From NCBI GenBank assembly GCA_023101725.1, contig JALJCO010003915.1:1-64000 (forward strand): a stretch of 64,000 bases of DNA, written 5' to 3'. The position numbers were made by a program, and so were the translations under genes. Origin of the DNA: Atherinomorus stipes (lineage: Eukaryota > Chordata > Actinopteri > Atheriniformes > Atherinidae). Below are positions 24,315 to 35,544 of the stretch, piece after piece (within the stretch, counting starts at the first letter, position 1; each line of letters starts with the position of its first letter). A model generated the notes under the pieces. It was given only the letters and a program-made list of their open reading frames with translations. It was not told the origin of the DNA and ran no database searches.

Positions 24315-26642
24315 CTACAACAACAGTCTCCTATTTTTCTGTGCAAAAACTCTCACAAACTTGTCCATGTCCAGGTTATTTGTGATGGTCTTCTCATGGG
24401 CCAGTATCACCAAATTCCTCTTTCTCTCGAAAGACATGGTGCGACGGTAGGGGGTTAGAACCCGTGCCAAGGTGGAGAAGGAACTCTCACACGATGCTGA
24501 AGACACACCAATTACCAAGGCTGTTACATACAAGTTGTGCAACTCTGGAAAGGCCTCCTTGTATTCGTGTAGGTGTTTACACACAATGGAGAGGTTTGTT
24601 TCATTTGGACATTTCTTAAGCAACATCTGTTTTGCCACAAGAATTTCATTTTTTAGACTGCCATCTGCCACTGGGCCAGCCAGTCCAGTCAGGGGACACA
24701 ACAAGGTTAAATCTAGAAAGTTGCTTGATTTGGGTGCAAGGCTGGAGATGGCTTTCATCAGATCCACATTCTTCTTTGAAAATCTATTTTCAATTTCTGA
24801 AATGGCCCTGTCAAGGATGTTAAGATGAGACCGTTTTAGAGACTGATGGGGGGAAATGGAGTCTGTATGGCCCACAGTTGAGAGCACCACACTTTCACCT
24901 AGGTGTTTGCTCATTGTTCTCCTTCTCTTTGGAGGATGTGCATCATCCCCAGGAGCAACCTGAGACAATTCTCTCCAATATTCAGCATCATGGTCCCGCA
25001 TGTTTTTTAAGGACTCCAGTGCTGCACCAACAACCTCAGAAGCACTGCACATATCCACTGTCTGAGACTGGAGTATAGCATTGGCTGGTTTCAAGACACC
25101 AAGCACCTGCACAAGAAACTTTCCAGTCTCAAAGAAGTCTTGCCGCTTTATTTGACAGAGCAGGCCTGATGCCTCAGTGCACAGTTCAACGGCAGCATCA
25201 TCGTCCTCTGTCATCTCAGAGAGTACAGTCAGAATCTGGTCTTTATTTTCCACAATGCACCTTGTCACCTCATAGTGGCTTGTCCATCGAATATGAAACA
25301 GCCTTCTAAGATTAGGTGCATCATATTGCTTGGACACATAGTGGTGCTGGAAAAAGTTGAAGAGTGAGTTGGAGAGGTCAAAAAATCTTTTTGCACATGG
25401 CTCACTCTGCATGGCATGCACAACCACCAAGTGCAGTTGGTGGTTGTAGCAGTGTATGTATGGGACATGTCTTGCAAGCTTCTTTTGGAGCAGAGCTTGT
25501 ACACCACCTCTCACCCCACTCATCACAGAGGCTCCATCATAACACTGGCTCAGTATGTTGTCAGCACTGTAGCCAGCATCAGAAAGGTGTGCCAGTATTG
25601 CAGAGGTGATGTACTCTGCATCAAGTTGGCCCAAGTCAAGCAACCCAATGAGATGCTCTTCTGGCATGGAGTTGCTGACAAATCGTATCATCACAGACAG
25701 ATTTTCCACATTGCACCTGTCCCTTGTCCCATCACTTTTGAGGCAAAACCCTGCAGAATCAGCATTTTCATATTTTCTCTTAACTTCTCCAAGCACCATG
25801 TCTGTCAGTGCTTGAATTATTTCATTTTGGGTATCCTTAGATGTGTATTTTGCATTTTTTGGGATAGTTTTAGCAATGTTTGCTAGTTTTTCATCCTTCT
25901 CCAAAGTGTACTTCATCAGTTTTAGGAAAAGACCTGAAGCAATGTCCTCCTCACCATCATCATCAGCTGTAGGCCTATCAGGTGTGAAAGTTTCTGCAGT
26001 TCCACGCAGCCCCAACTCATTCACACAGAGAAACCTTACAGCACTGCCTATACTCTTGATGTAGTAATGGTTTTTTTCAAGCTGCGTTTTACCAACCAAC
26101 AAGGAGTCAACAGTCACCCCTGCAGCCTCTCTGCTTTTGTGCTGAGTCCAGACGATTGAAGACTGCACATGGTTATGGCTGGATGCATGCCTCTGTAGCC
26201 CCTTGTCCCGATCAAGTGCTGCTTTCCAGTTGTTAAAACCAGTTAAGGTAAAAACAACGTCCCTCTCATTAGTATTTGTATATTTCCGACAGGGGAAACA
26301 GAAGCATGCATCGCGCATAACGGAGTACTCCAGCCATGGTCGTGCACGATACCAGGCAGGATTGAATGATCTTAATTTTGGTCCAAATGCACGCTTTGGG
26401 TAGCTACCTAGTATTGGCTGAGATGGTGTACTGTCATTTAAATCACTGGGTAAACCTGGGTTTGTAGGCTGCATTGAAGGACCAACACACGTGGGAGGAA
26501 AAGCAGTGTTTGGTGATGGTATGGGTGTCATAGATGCTGGTGTGTTAGATGCTGCCTTTGAGGTACTAGCATCATTGCTACTGGTGCAGGCAGGAGGAGC
26601 AGCACTAGCTTTTTTAAAAGCTCTAAAAAACGGATGCATCAC
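24315..26642 (-). CDS. hAT transposase, TTF-type zinc finger (ZMYM1-like), 775 aa
   Basis: Encodes the enzyme that excises and reinserts the surrounding hAT element. After a low-complexity Ser/Thr/Pro-rich N-terminus (residues 1-80), residues about 82-170 form a TTF-type zinc finger (FNPAWYRARPWLEYSV, then CFCFPCRKY). A DUF4371-like catalytic core follows. Candidate catalytic residues are D304 in KSDGTRD, D369 in QCYDGASVMSG, and E719 in SASCESSFSTL. The C-H motif IHCYNHQLHLV is at about 396-406 and the conserved RWTS at 452-455. Residues about 700-755 are the hAT C-terminal dimerisation segment. The length is normal for this family and there is no internal stop or frameshift. It looks enzymatically intact, though the assigned catalytic residues are inferred from motif context. 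The same family has given rise to host ZMYM-type proteins, but the terminal repeats and target duplication here mark a transposon rather than a domesticated gene. Confidence 0.93.
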   Translation of the reverse strand: MMHPFFRAFKKASAAPPACTSSNDASTSKAASNTPASMTPIPSPNTAFPPTCVGPSMQPTNPGLPSDLNDSTPSQPILGSYPKRAFGPKLRSFNPAWYRARPWLEYSVMRDACFCFPCRKYTNTNERDVVFTLTGFNNWKAALDRDKGLQRHASSHNHVQSSIVWTQHKSREAAGVTVDSLLVGKTQLEKNHYYIKSIGSAVRFLCVNELGLRGTAETFTPDRPTADDDGEEDIASGLFLKLMKYTLEKDEKLANIAKTIPKNAKYTSKDTQNEIIQALTDMVLGEVKRKYENADSAGFCLKSDGTRDRCNVENLSVMIRFVSNSMPEEHLIGLLDLGQLDAEYITSAILAHLSDAGYSADNILSQCYDGASVMSGVRGGVQALLQKKLARHVPYIHCYNHQLHLVVVHAMQSEPCAKRFFDLSNSLFNFFQHHYVSKQYDAPNLRRLFHIRWTSHYEVTRCIVENKDQILTVLSEMTEDDDAAVELCTEASGLLCQIKRQDFFETGKFLVQVLGVLKPANAILQSQTVDMCSASEVVGAALESLKNMRDHDAEYWRELSQVAPGDDAHPPKRRRTMSKHLGESVVLSTVGHTDSISPHQSLKRSHLNILDRAISEIENRFSKKNVDLMKAISSLAPKSSNFLDLTLLCPLTGLAGPVADGSLKNEILVAKQMLLKKCPNETNLSIVCKHLHEYKEAFPELHNLYVTALVIGVSSASCESSFSTLARVLTPYRRTMSFERKRNLVILAHEKTITNNLDMDKFVRVFAQKNRRLLL

Positions 26643-27508
26643 AAGAATGAGATTTCCAGAAGTCCAATGACAATGTTTATATATCTTATTATTCTAAGAT
26701 ATGTAATGCACGCTGTCGTCTAGTTCGGAGAAAATGAATGCAGGGACGCACACGAAGCTCTCTCTGCTGAAAACAGCGGGAGTGGATTTGAAAAAGACGA
26801 CTATAACTTTTTGTGATCAACCTCAAACCAGCATGCAAAAGTTACTGGACAGAGGGCGGAGCTAAATGTCGGGGTCTGGCACACGCAGGTCATTTGTCCT
26901 CAGTCTGTTTTGCACCGGGTGAGCACTCACATCTGTGTGTGACTGATCTCAGCGCTTCCACTGACGGGCTCTCATTTTTATTTTAAATTAATTAAGTGTC
27001 TGACGGCGTACATCGCTATGACGCATTCAACAGAGCTTCACTGCCTCTCTTCCTTAAACTTGAGTTTTCAGCAGAGACGCAGCGTTAACTTAACCCTGCT
27101 TGTGGGTAGTGAATTAGGGAGCAGTTTATGTGTGGGGCTCTGCCACTATCCACAGACATCAGAAATGAAGACAATCGTGTGAGTTTTCCCCCTCAGAGAC
27201 GCGAGTTTTACCGCGGCCTCAGCAAGCGAGGGGAGGGGGGGAGAGAAATATGACACCGATCAAACTACTACTTGCCAACTCATTTGAATACTTAACGCCG
27301 ATTGGCGGTTCCCAGGGCAGGGAGGAGCTGTCAATGCAGACCATTGACAACGGGTAAAGCAGCCAGCTCTCACAGCTCGTGGTACGGACTGCGGAGGGGC
27401 AAAAAGAGTTTTGGAATCTTGAGCCTTTTCAGTGATTTGATTTGAGGGGGCACAGGATTAATTTGAGGGAGCCGTGCCCCCTCTTGCCCCTGCCTAACGC
27501 CGGCCCCG
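26643..27508 (-). other. hAT 5' leader and right subterminal region
   Basis: This segment lies between the transposase start and the right end of the hAT element. It should hold the promoter on the minus strand, but no clear TATA box is visible. It is more GC-rich than its surroundings, with CG-containing stretches near 26720-27380. Confidence 0.5.
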
Positions 27509-27529
27509 TGTACGATTTTGTTTCTGTTT

Positions 27530-27650
27530 CTGCTCTTTTATTAACTTTCTTCTGCACTTCGCTGTGATGCTTTTAAGGTTTCATGGAAAGCACTTTGAAT
27601 GGTTTTGTACATGAAATGTGCTCCACCATGGAGTTTGCTGAATAAAGATG
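27530..27650 (+). repeat. LINE 3' tail (L2-like)
   Basis: GTGATGCTTTTAAGG then GGAAAGCACTTTGAATGG and a terminal AATAAAG. The GCACTTTGAAT motif is typical of fish L2/CR1-group 3' ends and recurs at about 39760 in this window. Confidence 0.6.
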
Positions 27651-27749
27651 TACTAAAGGTCAACTGTTGGAAAAAGCTGACCATTATGGGATGGATGCTG
27701 GTGGAGGGGTGATATTAAAGCAGTTGTGGCAGCAGGTTTGATCGTCTAA

Positions 27750-28925
27750 AATCCGGCATACACGGTGCGATTTTTGGCCGTTTTCGAGCCCATTTTCCAG
27801 CCGTGCGACAATTTTGGCGATCAGAACGGCTCTTGGCCAAATCGTGTGTCGTGCGCCATGCAGTATACCAGGGGGTCATGAGAAGAGACGTAACGAGCCC
27901 CCGATCAGAAATCGTGAGACGTAAGAAAATCAAACCTGAATTGACATTTTGGTCATGGCTCGTGAGTGAATCATGTGCTGAAGCGGAGCGACGACCAAAC
28001 TGAGAACTCTTTCGTGAATGCGTGAAACAAAGACGGAAGTAAACCAGAGGCAGCATGGCGACCCCGTGTGTCATTTGGACGGAGTTCTCGTTGTAGAACC
28101 GACAGACCGTACAGCCCACGTCTGGTCAGACGATTCCTCGTCCACACACGACGTCGTCACCTTTTGAATTTGGTGAATTCTTCACAAAGAAGAGCGCAAA
28201 TCACCAAGGCAGCGCAGTTTTGTCGTGATAGCACACTGTTGCTGCTAGGGATGTATACCGAGTACCGGTATCGTTTGGTACCGGTTCCTAATCTTAACGA
28301 TACCAGGGTACCGTTAAGATTCTGGACTAACGATACTCTTATTGATACTTTTTGTACATCTACCTAACCATCGAGTTATCATTACGCAGTCAAATAATCA
28401 CAATGATGGACTAAGACAGACACAATTCCCTTATTCTCCCAGCTGTCCTTCACCCACTTTTATGTCCAGGCTTCTTCAACATCATCTGAACAAATATTCT
28501 CCACCACTGGATCTTGTAACATCTTGTAATGTCTTTATTATTTACTTTAAATTATGTTATAGTATCAATAAGAGAATCGATAAATACCGGTATCGATAAG
28601 GAGTATCGATATTGGTATCGGTATCGATAAAATCATAACGATATACATCCCTAGTTGCTGCTACTGTTGTTATTGTCTTCTTCCTCTCTGTTTTTTTCTT
28701 CTTCTACTACTAGCTGTTTTCATTGCGTTGCATGTCAGGATTGTTCAAGACCCCAACGTGTCTTTGAGGACGTACAGTGTAAGTAGTCAGATCGCATCTG
28801 AGCGTCGGTTCGTACAGTGCGAGGACAAACATTGCAAGCTGTGAACTTTTGAACTCTGCGACTGATTCGCACAATCTGAGTTGGGGCTGCGAGCAACGAT
28901 TGAAAATATCGCAGTGTATCCCAGG
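27750..28925. mobile_element. possible non-autonomous DNA element interrupted by a MITE
   Basis: The left end CGGCATACACGGTGCGATTTT resembles the reverse complement of the right end near 28898-28925 (GGGATACACTGCGATATTTT). The interior is unusually CG-rich for this window and holds the hAT-type MITE at 28246-28653. No coding capacity, and no clear target duplication, so the superfamily is uncertain. Confidence 0.4.
28246..28653. mobile_element. hAT-type MITE with perfect 8-bp duplication (408 bp)
   Basis: Begins TAGGGATGTATACCG and ends CGATATACATCCCTA. It is flanked by identical GTTGCTGC octamers (28238-28245 and 28654-28661). Subterminal regions are packed with TACCGGTATCG and TATCGATA palindromic motifs on both sides. 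Non-coding. Confidence 0.92.
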
Positions 28926-28929
28926 CTCA

Positions 28930-29935
28930 CGCAGTTCTTGTTTTGTGCTTGGTTTAAACCCAGCACAAAGTCTGGAAAAGCCTGCTGGACTCACGTCTGA
29001 GCCGGAAAAGGACTTGAAGAGCAGGAAAAATGAAACCTTACTCTACAGGAAAGTCTCATTCTTCAAGATAATGACAGGAAACAAGAATCTCTGCGTCTTC
29101 TTGATGATTTTTCATGACAATTTATTGCATATTTCAACTGGAAGGATGTGATGACATATGAGTAATTCTTTTAGAAATTGTAAAGGCAGACTGGGAGGGG
29201 CGTGCATATTTAAATCCTGTTGGTTGTGGTGTATTAGATGACTTGTTACACCCGAAGTGAAATGAGTCACTTCGGGAAACCTCATTTTCCACAAAATCCC
29301 AGTTATTTACAGCACAAAGAAGATTCCCCAGCGAGTTCAGATGCTCCCCTCTGAATTAGACCGGAACATTTCAGCTCTCCTTCATGAACACACATACCCT
29401 CACCTATTCATCAGCTTTCCATCATCTTCCTCACAGCTGTCACTTCTCAAACTAACAGAAATCTCCTCCTCTCCTCATCCATTCAGCTTCTCGCCTCCCT
29501 CGTACGTTTCCCCGAGCTGAGACTTGTCAGACGAGTGAGGAAGCAGCTTAAGGAGCTTAGTTTGCCAAAGAGGCATCGCCACCTACTTTATCCTCCGTCT
29601 GATGAGGATCCTTAACCCTTGAATACACACATGTACACAAACCCCATTTCTGATGACTCCTCTGTAAAACTACAGATGTACGAGGGTAATTTGCTCCTCA
29701 AATCCTGCCACGGGTGGCAGAGAGCTTTGACGTCACCGAGCTGCACCTCGTTTGCGTAGGAAGCGTCAGGACAACAAAACAGAGATAAAGACCTGAAGTG
29801 TTTCACAACACATCATAGAAGTATGACGGGGGATGAAAGTGGGGCGACATAGCCATGAGGGTGCATTCGTTTTAGCTGGTTAGTGACTCTTATGTCATTT
29901 CAAAACATCCCAGTTTGTGATGGCAGTTTTTACAT
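28930..29935. other. intergenic, nothing recognised
   Basis: No repeat or coding motif recognised; open frames up to 100 codons look fortuitous. Confidence 0.35.
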
Positions 29936-29939
29936 ACCA

Positions 29940-30250
29940 TCCCCTTCACAGCACTGAAACTGCCCTCATTAAAATCTCTGACGACCTCCTCGTGGCTCCT
30001 GATTCTGGACTACTTTCCATCCTCATTCTCCTGGACCTCACAGCAACTCTCGACACTATTTCCCACGATACTCTCCTCAGTTGATTATCATTCATCAGTA
30101 TCAGCCACACCCCTCTAGCCTGGTTCACTTCATATCTCTCTGATAGGACACAGTTCATGCAACTCAAATCTCATACCTCCTTGCCCGTTTCTGCTGGTGT
30201 GCCCCAAGGTTCTGTCCTGGGGCCCCTCCTGTTTATCATCTACATCAGCG
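29940..30250 (+). pseudogene. LINE reverse transcriptase fragment (L2-like)
   Basis: Reads STETALIKISDDLL, then SILILLDLTATLDTISHDTL (motif A, with its Asp), then AWFTSYLSDRTQFMQL and SAGVPQGSVLGPLLFIIYI (motif B region). One frameshift and a stop lie between the halves. The sequence breaks off at 30250 where unrelated DNA begins. Confidence 0.82.
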
Positions 30251-30830
30251 GTGGGGCCGGTGTCCCTTCAAGCTTTCCATGTCTCCCCACTCCAGCACAC
30301 GTGATTCATTTCAAATGGATCTATCAACCAATCAAGTTCTGCACAGACACTCATTGATTTGAACTTTCAATGAATGAATGAACTTTCAAGGAACTTTCAA
30401 TGTTGGTATAAATAACATTAAGTCCAATTACGGATGATCTTCGGATCGATAATTATCGGGCCGATAACAGGAAATTATAACATCATTCTGATAAGTCCGA
30501 TATCATGACGACTTACCCCGATAACTTATGTCCCACAATGTTGGAGTTTTTAAGATCAGACATGCAGAAATTGAAAATCCCAGATTTAAGCTTTTCTCGC
30601 TGAGATGTTGCGATTGGGGACAGAAAGTTGCTGCTTCACAGGGGAGAACCAAAACTGCTTCCAAACCACTTTCTCCATCTTATTTAGACGCGAACCACCT
30701 CATACAGTTGGAATTTTTGATTTAGTATAATTAGGTATGTATGTGTATTATCAGTATCAGCCTTTAGGAGCTGAAATTTATTGATTATCTGTATCAGTTT
30801 TGAAAAATGGTTATCGTGCATCCCTAAGTC
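30250..30830. repeat. hAT/MITE-like fragments
   Basis: About 30260-30360 resembles the interior of hAT-type MITEs (CTCCAGCACACGTGATTCATT). About 30435-30830 carries repeated CGATAA-type motifs and ends near TATCGTGCATCCCTAAG, similar to the terminal style of the 28246 MITE. Boundaries are not clear. Confidence 0.45.
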
Positions 30831-31095
30831 TAATGTTTCTAATTTGTCTTGTGGAGTTGCCCAGGGCTCGGTTCTGGGGCCTATATTGTTTTTGATGTAT
30901 CTGGTGCCTCTTGGTCACCTGATTCATGGTTTCACAAATGTGTCCCATCACTTTTATGCTGATGACATTCAGCTTTATTGTTCCTTCAGTGACTCAGAGT
31001 TTCACTTCTTGTCTGCGTTTTTAGAATGTGTGTCTTGCATCAAAAACTGGTTGTCTTCAAACTACCTTCAGATAAAATCTAACAAAACAAGATAA
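30820..31095 (+). pseudogene. LINE reverse transcriptase fragment with intact YADD box
   Basis: An uninterrupted frame reads LSCGVAQGSVLGPILFLMYL, then HHFYADDIQLYCSF, then CIKNWLSSNYLQIKSNKT. These are RT motifs B, C (YADD active site) and D of an L2/CR1-group LINE. Both ends are truncated, so this is a fragment, not a gene. Confidence 0.85.
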
Positions 31096-31099
31096 AAAT

Positions 31100-31830
31100 C
31101 CTAAAAGTTGGGAAATAAGTGGTTAAAGACCAGTCTCTGTTCTGTTTCAATGGACTTCCGAAGCTTTCTGACTGTCGAGGGCAGTTGGAGCATACATGAG
31201 TGACGTATGCAGAAATCATCCAGTCACCGGTATCAATATTTGAAATGCCTCAAAACTACTAAATAAGTTGAGATACGACTCCTGTGCGAACATTTGGATC
31301 TCCCTGAGAACAAATAAACTGAGTATGCATCACAGATTTCATTTAAGCATGAGGTTAACATTTTAATTTCTTAACGATTATCAGATGGATTTACACGCAG
31401 TGTCAGCTTTACCACGTTTGGTGTTGACACACCGCAGATGTACTGGATAAGGACGGTTCGCATAGGGTGAGATATGTTTCTACCTACATCCAGCAACTCC
31501 TGAGTCATCCTCATTTTCCTTCCCACAAACCGTTAGTGATCCATATGAGTCACACCTTATTACTCATGATTGGCTCTGCCCTTTCTTTGCCTGGTAATGT
31601 GATTGGCTGTCCCCGCTGTCACTCATCCTGTCTGGTGTTCTGGCTGACTTTAGCTGTTGGGCTCAGCCCCATAATGAACTGAAATTGATTCAAAGTCATA
31701 ATGTCACATATTGAAGTCTTTACCTGATCTTCACATTAAATTGCTCAGATTAAAAATGGGCCATAATCATATTAACATGTTTTTATACTAAAATTTGAAT
31801 CAAAATAATATGAAAATAAACTTTCCCTAT
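31100..31830. other. intergenic, nothing recognised
   Basis: No recognisable coding sequence or repeat. Confidence 0.35.
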
Positions 31831-31834
31831 AACG

Positions 31835-31905
31835 CAGGGGTCTGCAACCTGCGGCTCCAGAGCCACAAGTGGCTCTTTGGACTTTCCATAATGGCTCAAT
31901 AACAC
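31835..31905 (+). mobile_element. hAT terminal fragment
   Basis: CAGGGGTCTGCAACCTGCGG then GAGCCACAAGTGGCTCTTT is the characteristic left terminus of a hAT family widespread in vertebrates. A matching right end is not found, so the extent of the element is unknown. Confidence 0.65.
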
Positions 31906-32164
31906 TGACTAAAAATGATAAAGAACTAAGTAATATTTAAAAATATAGATGATAACATATGTAGATTTTAGCAGTTTTTCATTGGAATAATTGCACTTCA
32001 TTTTTACAAGTAAAAGTACCAGTAACTTTTTTCTACATGTGTTTCTCTTCTCATTAGCTTGGAAATTCTGGGCTTCTTCTGCAACACAGAGCAAAATCAC
32101 ATAACGGAAAATCGAACTATCCCTTTTTTTGGGGGGGGGACATGAAGATTTTATGTTTTGTTTT

Positions 32165-32610
32165 GTAGGGAAGGGCAAAGGGCCACTGAAGAAAAATAAA
32201 TTCTAAGAAAAAAGTCAGAATTCTGACTTTAATCTTATATTTCTGACTTTTTTCCAGAACTACAAAAAATGTTGGGTTTTTTTTATTCTAAAAAAATCTG
32301 AATTCTGACATTTTTCAGAATTATTTATTTATTTTTTTAGGGGGGGGGGGGGGGGGGGGAGTCAGAATTCTGACTTTTTACCAGAACATTTTTTAAAAAA
32401 TTTGAGGTGGATTTTTTTTCAGCTTTTGGAAAAAGTCAGAATTCTGACTTTTTTTTTTTCACCCAAAAAATTATTTTTTTCCATTTCTGACAAAAAGTCT
32501 GATTTCTGACTTATTTCCGGAACATTTTAAAAAAATGGGGGGAATTTTTTTTTCAATATCTGAAAAAAGTCAGAATTCTGACTTTTTTAGAAATATAAAA
32601 AAAAAAAAAA
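32165..32610. repeat. array of AGTC-AGAATTCT-GACT palindromes
   Basis: AAAGTCAGAATTCTGACTTT and close variants recur about six to eight times, separated by T-, A- or G-rich spacers (one G tract of 18 at 32341-32358). Each copy is a perfect or near-perfect palindrome. Confidence 0.85.
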
Positions 32611-32789
32611 TCTCCCAGATTTTTTTTCTTTCTATTCGTTTTTTATTTGTTTGTTTTATTTGCTTTCCAGATCAACTGAAAGACACTAAAAAGTGGAACG
32701 ATGAAAAAAAAGACGTTATCAGCGTAATAAAGAACGTTATAGCTTTAGTTTGTGCTCCCGTGCCGGCTTGGCTTGTGGCTAAAGTTAAA

Positions 32790-33690
32790 TTTACAACTAT
32801 GTTCTTGTGAATTTACGACTTTATTCTCTTACATTTACAGCATATTCTTGTAAATTTGTGACTTTTCTCATGTAAATTTACAAATTTCTTGCAAATTTAA
32901 GACTTCATTCTTGTAAATTTACAAAAATGTTCTTGTAAATTTATGACTTTATTTTGGCCCATTTATGACTTTGTTCTTGTTAATTTACAGCTTTATTCAT
33001 GTAAATTTACAACATATTCTTGTAAATTTATGACTTTTGTAAATTTACGACTTTATTCTTGCACATTTACAGCAAATTCTTGTGAATTTATGACTTCTCA
33101 TGTAAATTTACGATATTCTTGCAAATTTAAGACTTCATTCTTGTAAATTTACAACAATATTCTTGTAATTTTATGACTTTATTTTGGCCCATTTATGACT
33201 TTATTCTTGTTCATTTACAGCTTTATTCATGTAAATTTACAACATATGCTTGTAAATTTATGACTTTACTTTTGTTAATTACGACTTTATTCTTGTAAAT
33301 CTACAGTATATTCTTGTAAATTTGTGACTTTTCTCATGTAAATTTACAATATTCATGCAAATTTAGGACTATTCTTGTAAATCTACAATATTCTTGTAAA
33401 TTTATTACTTTATTTTGGCCCATTTATGACTTTATTCTTGCTAATTTACAGCTTTATTCATGTAAATTTACAATATTCTTGTAAATTTATAGCTTTAATT
33501 TTGTAAATTTATGACTTCATTCCTTTAAATTTACAATTTTATTCCTGTAAATTTATGACTTTATTCATTTGAATTTACGACTTTATTCTTCTAAATTTAT
33601 GACTTTATTCTCATCAATTTACAACTTTATTTCTGTAAAATAACCTTTGCTCTGTACAATTATGACATTATTCTCATAACACCACTTTAT
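32790..33690. repeat. ~22-bp AT-rich minisatellite with GTAAATTTAC core
   Basis: About 40 degenerate units of the type TTCTTGTAAATTTACGAC followed by TTTA. The core GTAAATTTAC is palindromic and is often followed by GACTTTATT. Some longer blocks containing ATTTTGGCCCATTTATGAC repeat at about 200-bp spacing (about 32950, 33182, 33413). Confidence 0.88.
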
Positions 33691-33699
33691 TTTCAAAGT

Positions 33700-34735
33700 T
33701 TGTAAAAAATACATCATGTGGTCCGAATACTCTGTTTTAAAAATGCATAAAAACACGGTTTTAATTAAAACATAAAACAACAAAATGGCTTACCAGCACA
33801 TTTTCTGAGTCAAGCTGAAGTAGGAGCTCTGGTAGCTTCTCTTATTATCTCTATACCCAGCGAAATGAACTGGAACCCATGTCTGACGGGGTGGTGGGTG
33901 GTAATTTAGCGCCTTGGGTCAGTTGGCTCATAAAGAGATCCTGCTGGGTTCTTACTGTCCGCTCCTGGCTATCTCCATCTAAATCAAACCCTGACTGACC
34001 TCAGCTCGTCGTCTCTGTTTCAACCATCATGCAAAAACAACAAAACGCTGAAGAATATTCCGTGTACGATAACTAGTGACCAGTTTGTACTGGATTCCAC
34101 TGGAAACCAGTGACTGCGGGCCAGGTGAGCACGTTTTCCTGCTCATAAAGAAGCCAACTGGACGTGGCTCAGACTGCTGGTGCTGCGTGCCAGACGTTCC
34201 TGCCCAGAGGTTCCAGCAGAATATTTGGGTCATGCAGGAAGGACGTCCATACACAGCAGCATAGAAGTGTCACATTTGTTTTCTGTTCGCAGCTTTGTTT
34301 CTGTCACACACTCACACAGATCCAGACACGCATGGCCTTGCTGGCTGTGTGTGTGTGTGTGTGTGTGTGTGCTCGTGATTCGCAGCTAATCAGGCACTTC
34401 TGGCCACAGCGGGTTTGTGCAGCACATCTGCTGCTGCCGCTGTGGGAGGACAAACCCCGAGCGCCATGAGCGCCATGAGCGATGACGCTCCGCTTCAAAG
34501 CTGAGATGCAGGGAAGTCAATTACTGTACTGGTTTTCCAACTGGGGGTCCGGACCCACATGTGGGTCACAGGATCATTCAGGAGGTCACCAGGTCAGAAA
34601 AAATAGAGGCTACATTTATCTTATAAATTTGGTGTTTTGGGAGCTAATATTAGCACATTATTGCAAAGAGATCACGCAGTGAAATTAACACATTAATTTC
34701 TTAATTATTGCATAAATAACTAAGTAATTACAACA
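33700..34735. other. mostly unassigned, with TG repeat
   Basis: Contains a TG microsatellite at 34344-34371. About 34528-34590 holds a hAT-like terminus (TTCCAACTGGGGGTCCGG). Open frames around 34027-34498 show no family motif. Confidence 0.4.
34344..34371. repeat. (TG)n microsatellite
   Basis: About 14 TG dinucleotides. Confidence 0.95.
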
Positions 34736-34736
34736 T

Positions 34737-35150
34737 TAGGGGTGTAAATCACTGGTTTGATACATTATATCAATATAGTCGATAATGATTTGATGTTTGT
34801 CAATATCTCAAATTCAGTCAAGATACGAGTTTGATTTGAGATGATTTAGGATCCAACAATCGATATGAAACGATATAAAATTATATAACAAGTAATATTA
34901 ACATAACTGTAAACTCCAATGCACTTGAATGTTGTACAGTCTCCCTGTGTCATATCTATCCACTTTACAACTGCAAGATGGATTTAAAAACAAAAAACAA
35001 CATTGGAATCCATACTCAGGCAGATAACGTGTCATGAACTTCAAAATAAAGCTGTTTTCAAAATAAAAGTGGGTTTGAAATAGATTTATGGTCAATTTTG
35101 GATCAATATTGACCCTATTCAGTATAAATCGATGTATTTTTACACCGCTA
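34737..35150. mobile_element. hAT-type MITE
   Basis: The left end TTAGGGGTGTAAATCAC is the approximate reverse complement of the right end ATTTTTACACCGCTAA. Subterminal ATCGAT- and ATATCG-rich sequence resembles the MITE at 28246. The target duplication is degraded. Confidence 0.7.
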
Positions 35151-35540
35151 ATTATTACTAATGCCATGTTAAAAAATCAGAAATTTGCATGATCTCAGTC
35201 AGAGAAGTAGCTGCCCAGTCACAGCAGTGAACCGATCGTAATGATGAAGTGCTCTGTCACCGACAACTTTTGTCACGCCAACCCTTTACCAAACTTTGCC
35301 AGATAAGTGATGGAGCCCCGCAAAGTAACTGTTTGCCCACCAGTTCCTTTCAGGATGCGTGTTGCCATGGTGAAGTAAACTAGCAAGCTGTGCAAAGTAC
35401 CGTCTGATCGCTGGTACAAATACTCCCTGTAGTTTACTCAAAAGATCACGATGGTTCTGGTCATTATGAACAGCAGTCTCTCCTCTGGAGATGTTCCTTT
35501 GGGTTTCAAACATGCTGTGATCCAGCCCCTAACTTAAAAA
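35151..35540. other. intergenic, nothing recognised
   Basis: No recognisable feature. Confidence 0.3.
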
Positions 35541-35544
35541 ACCT

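Larger units (their letters stand above)
22863..27508 (-). mobile_element. complete autonomous-looking hAT transposon (4646 bp)
   Basis: The element is bounded by a perfect 8-bp target duplication TGTACGAT (22855-22862 and 27509-27516), the hallmark of hAT insertion. Its ends form a short imperfect inverted repeat: CAGGGCCGGTTCTAG at the left, and CGGGGCCGGCGTTAG read inward from the right, with 11 of 15 positions matching. A single long transposase frame on the minus strand fills the centre. The left third holds about three copies of a ~210-bp tandem repeat and a nested MITE. The exact duplication and open frame argue for fairly recent insertion. Confidence 0.93.

Noticed and set aside
24472..26064. 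Several plus-strand open frames of 60-156 codons
   Set aside because: Antisense shadows of the hAT transposase.
22863..27508. Reading the 775-codon hAT frame as a domesticated host ZMYM gene
   Set aside because: Flanking terminal inverted repeats and a perfect 8-bp target duplication show it is still a transposon copy.
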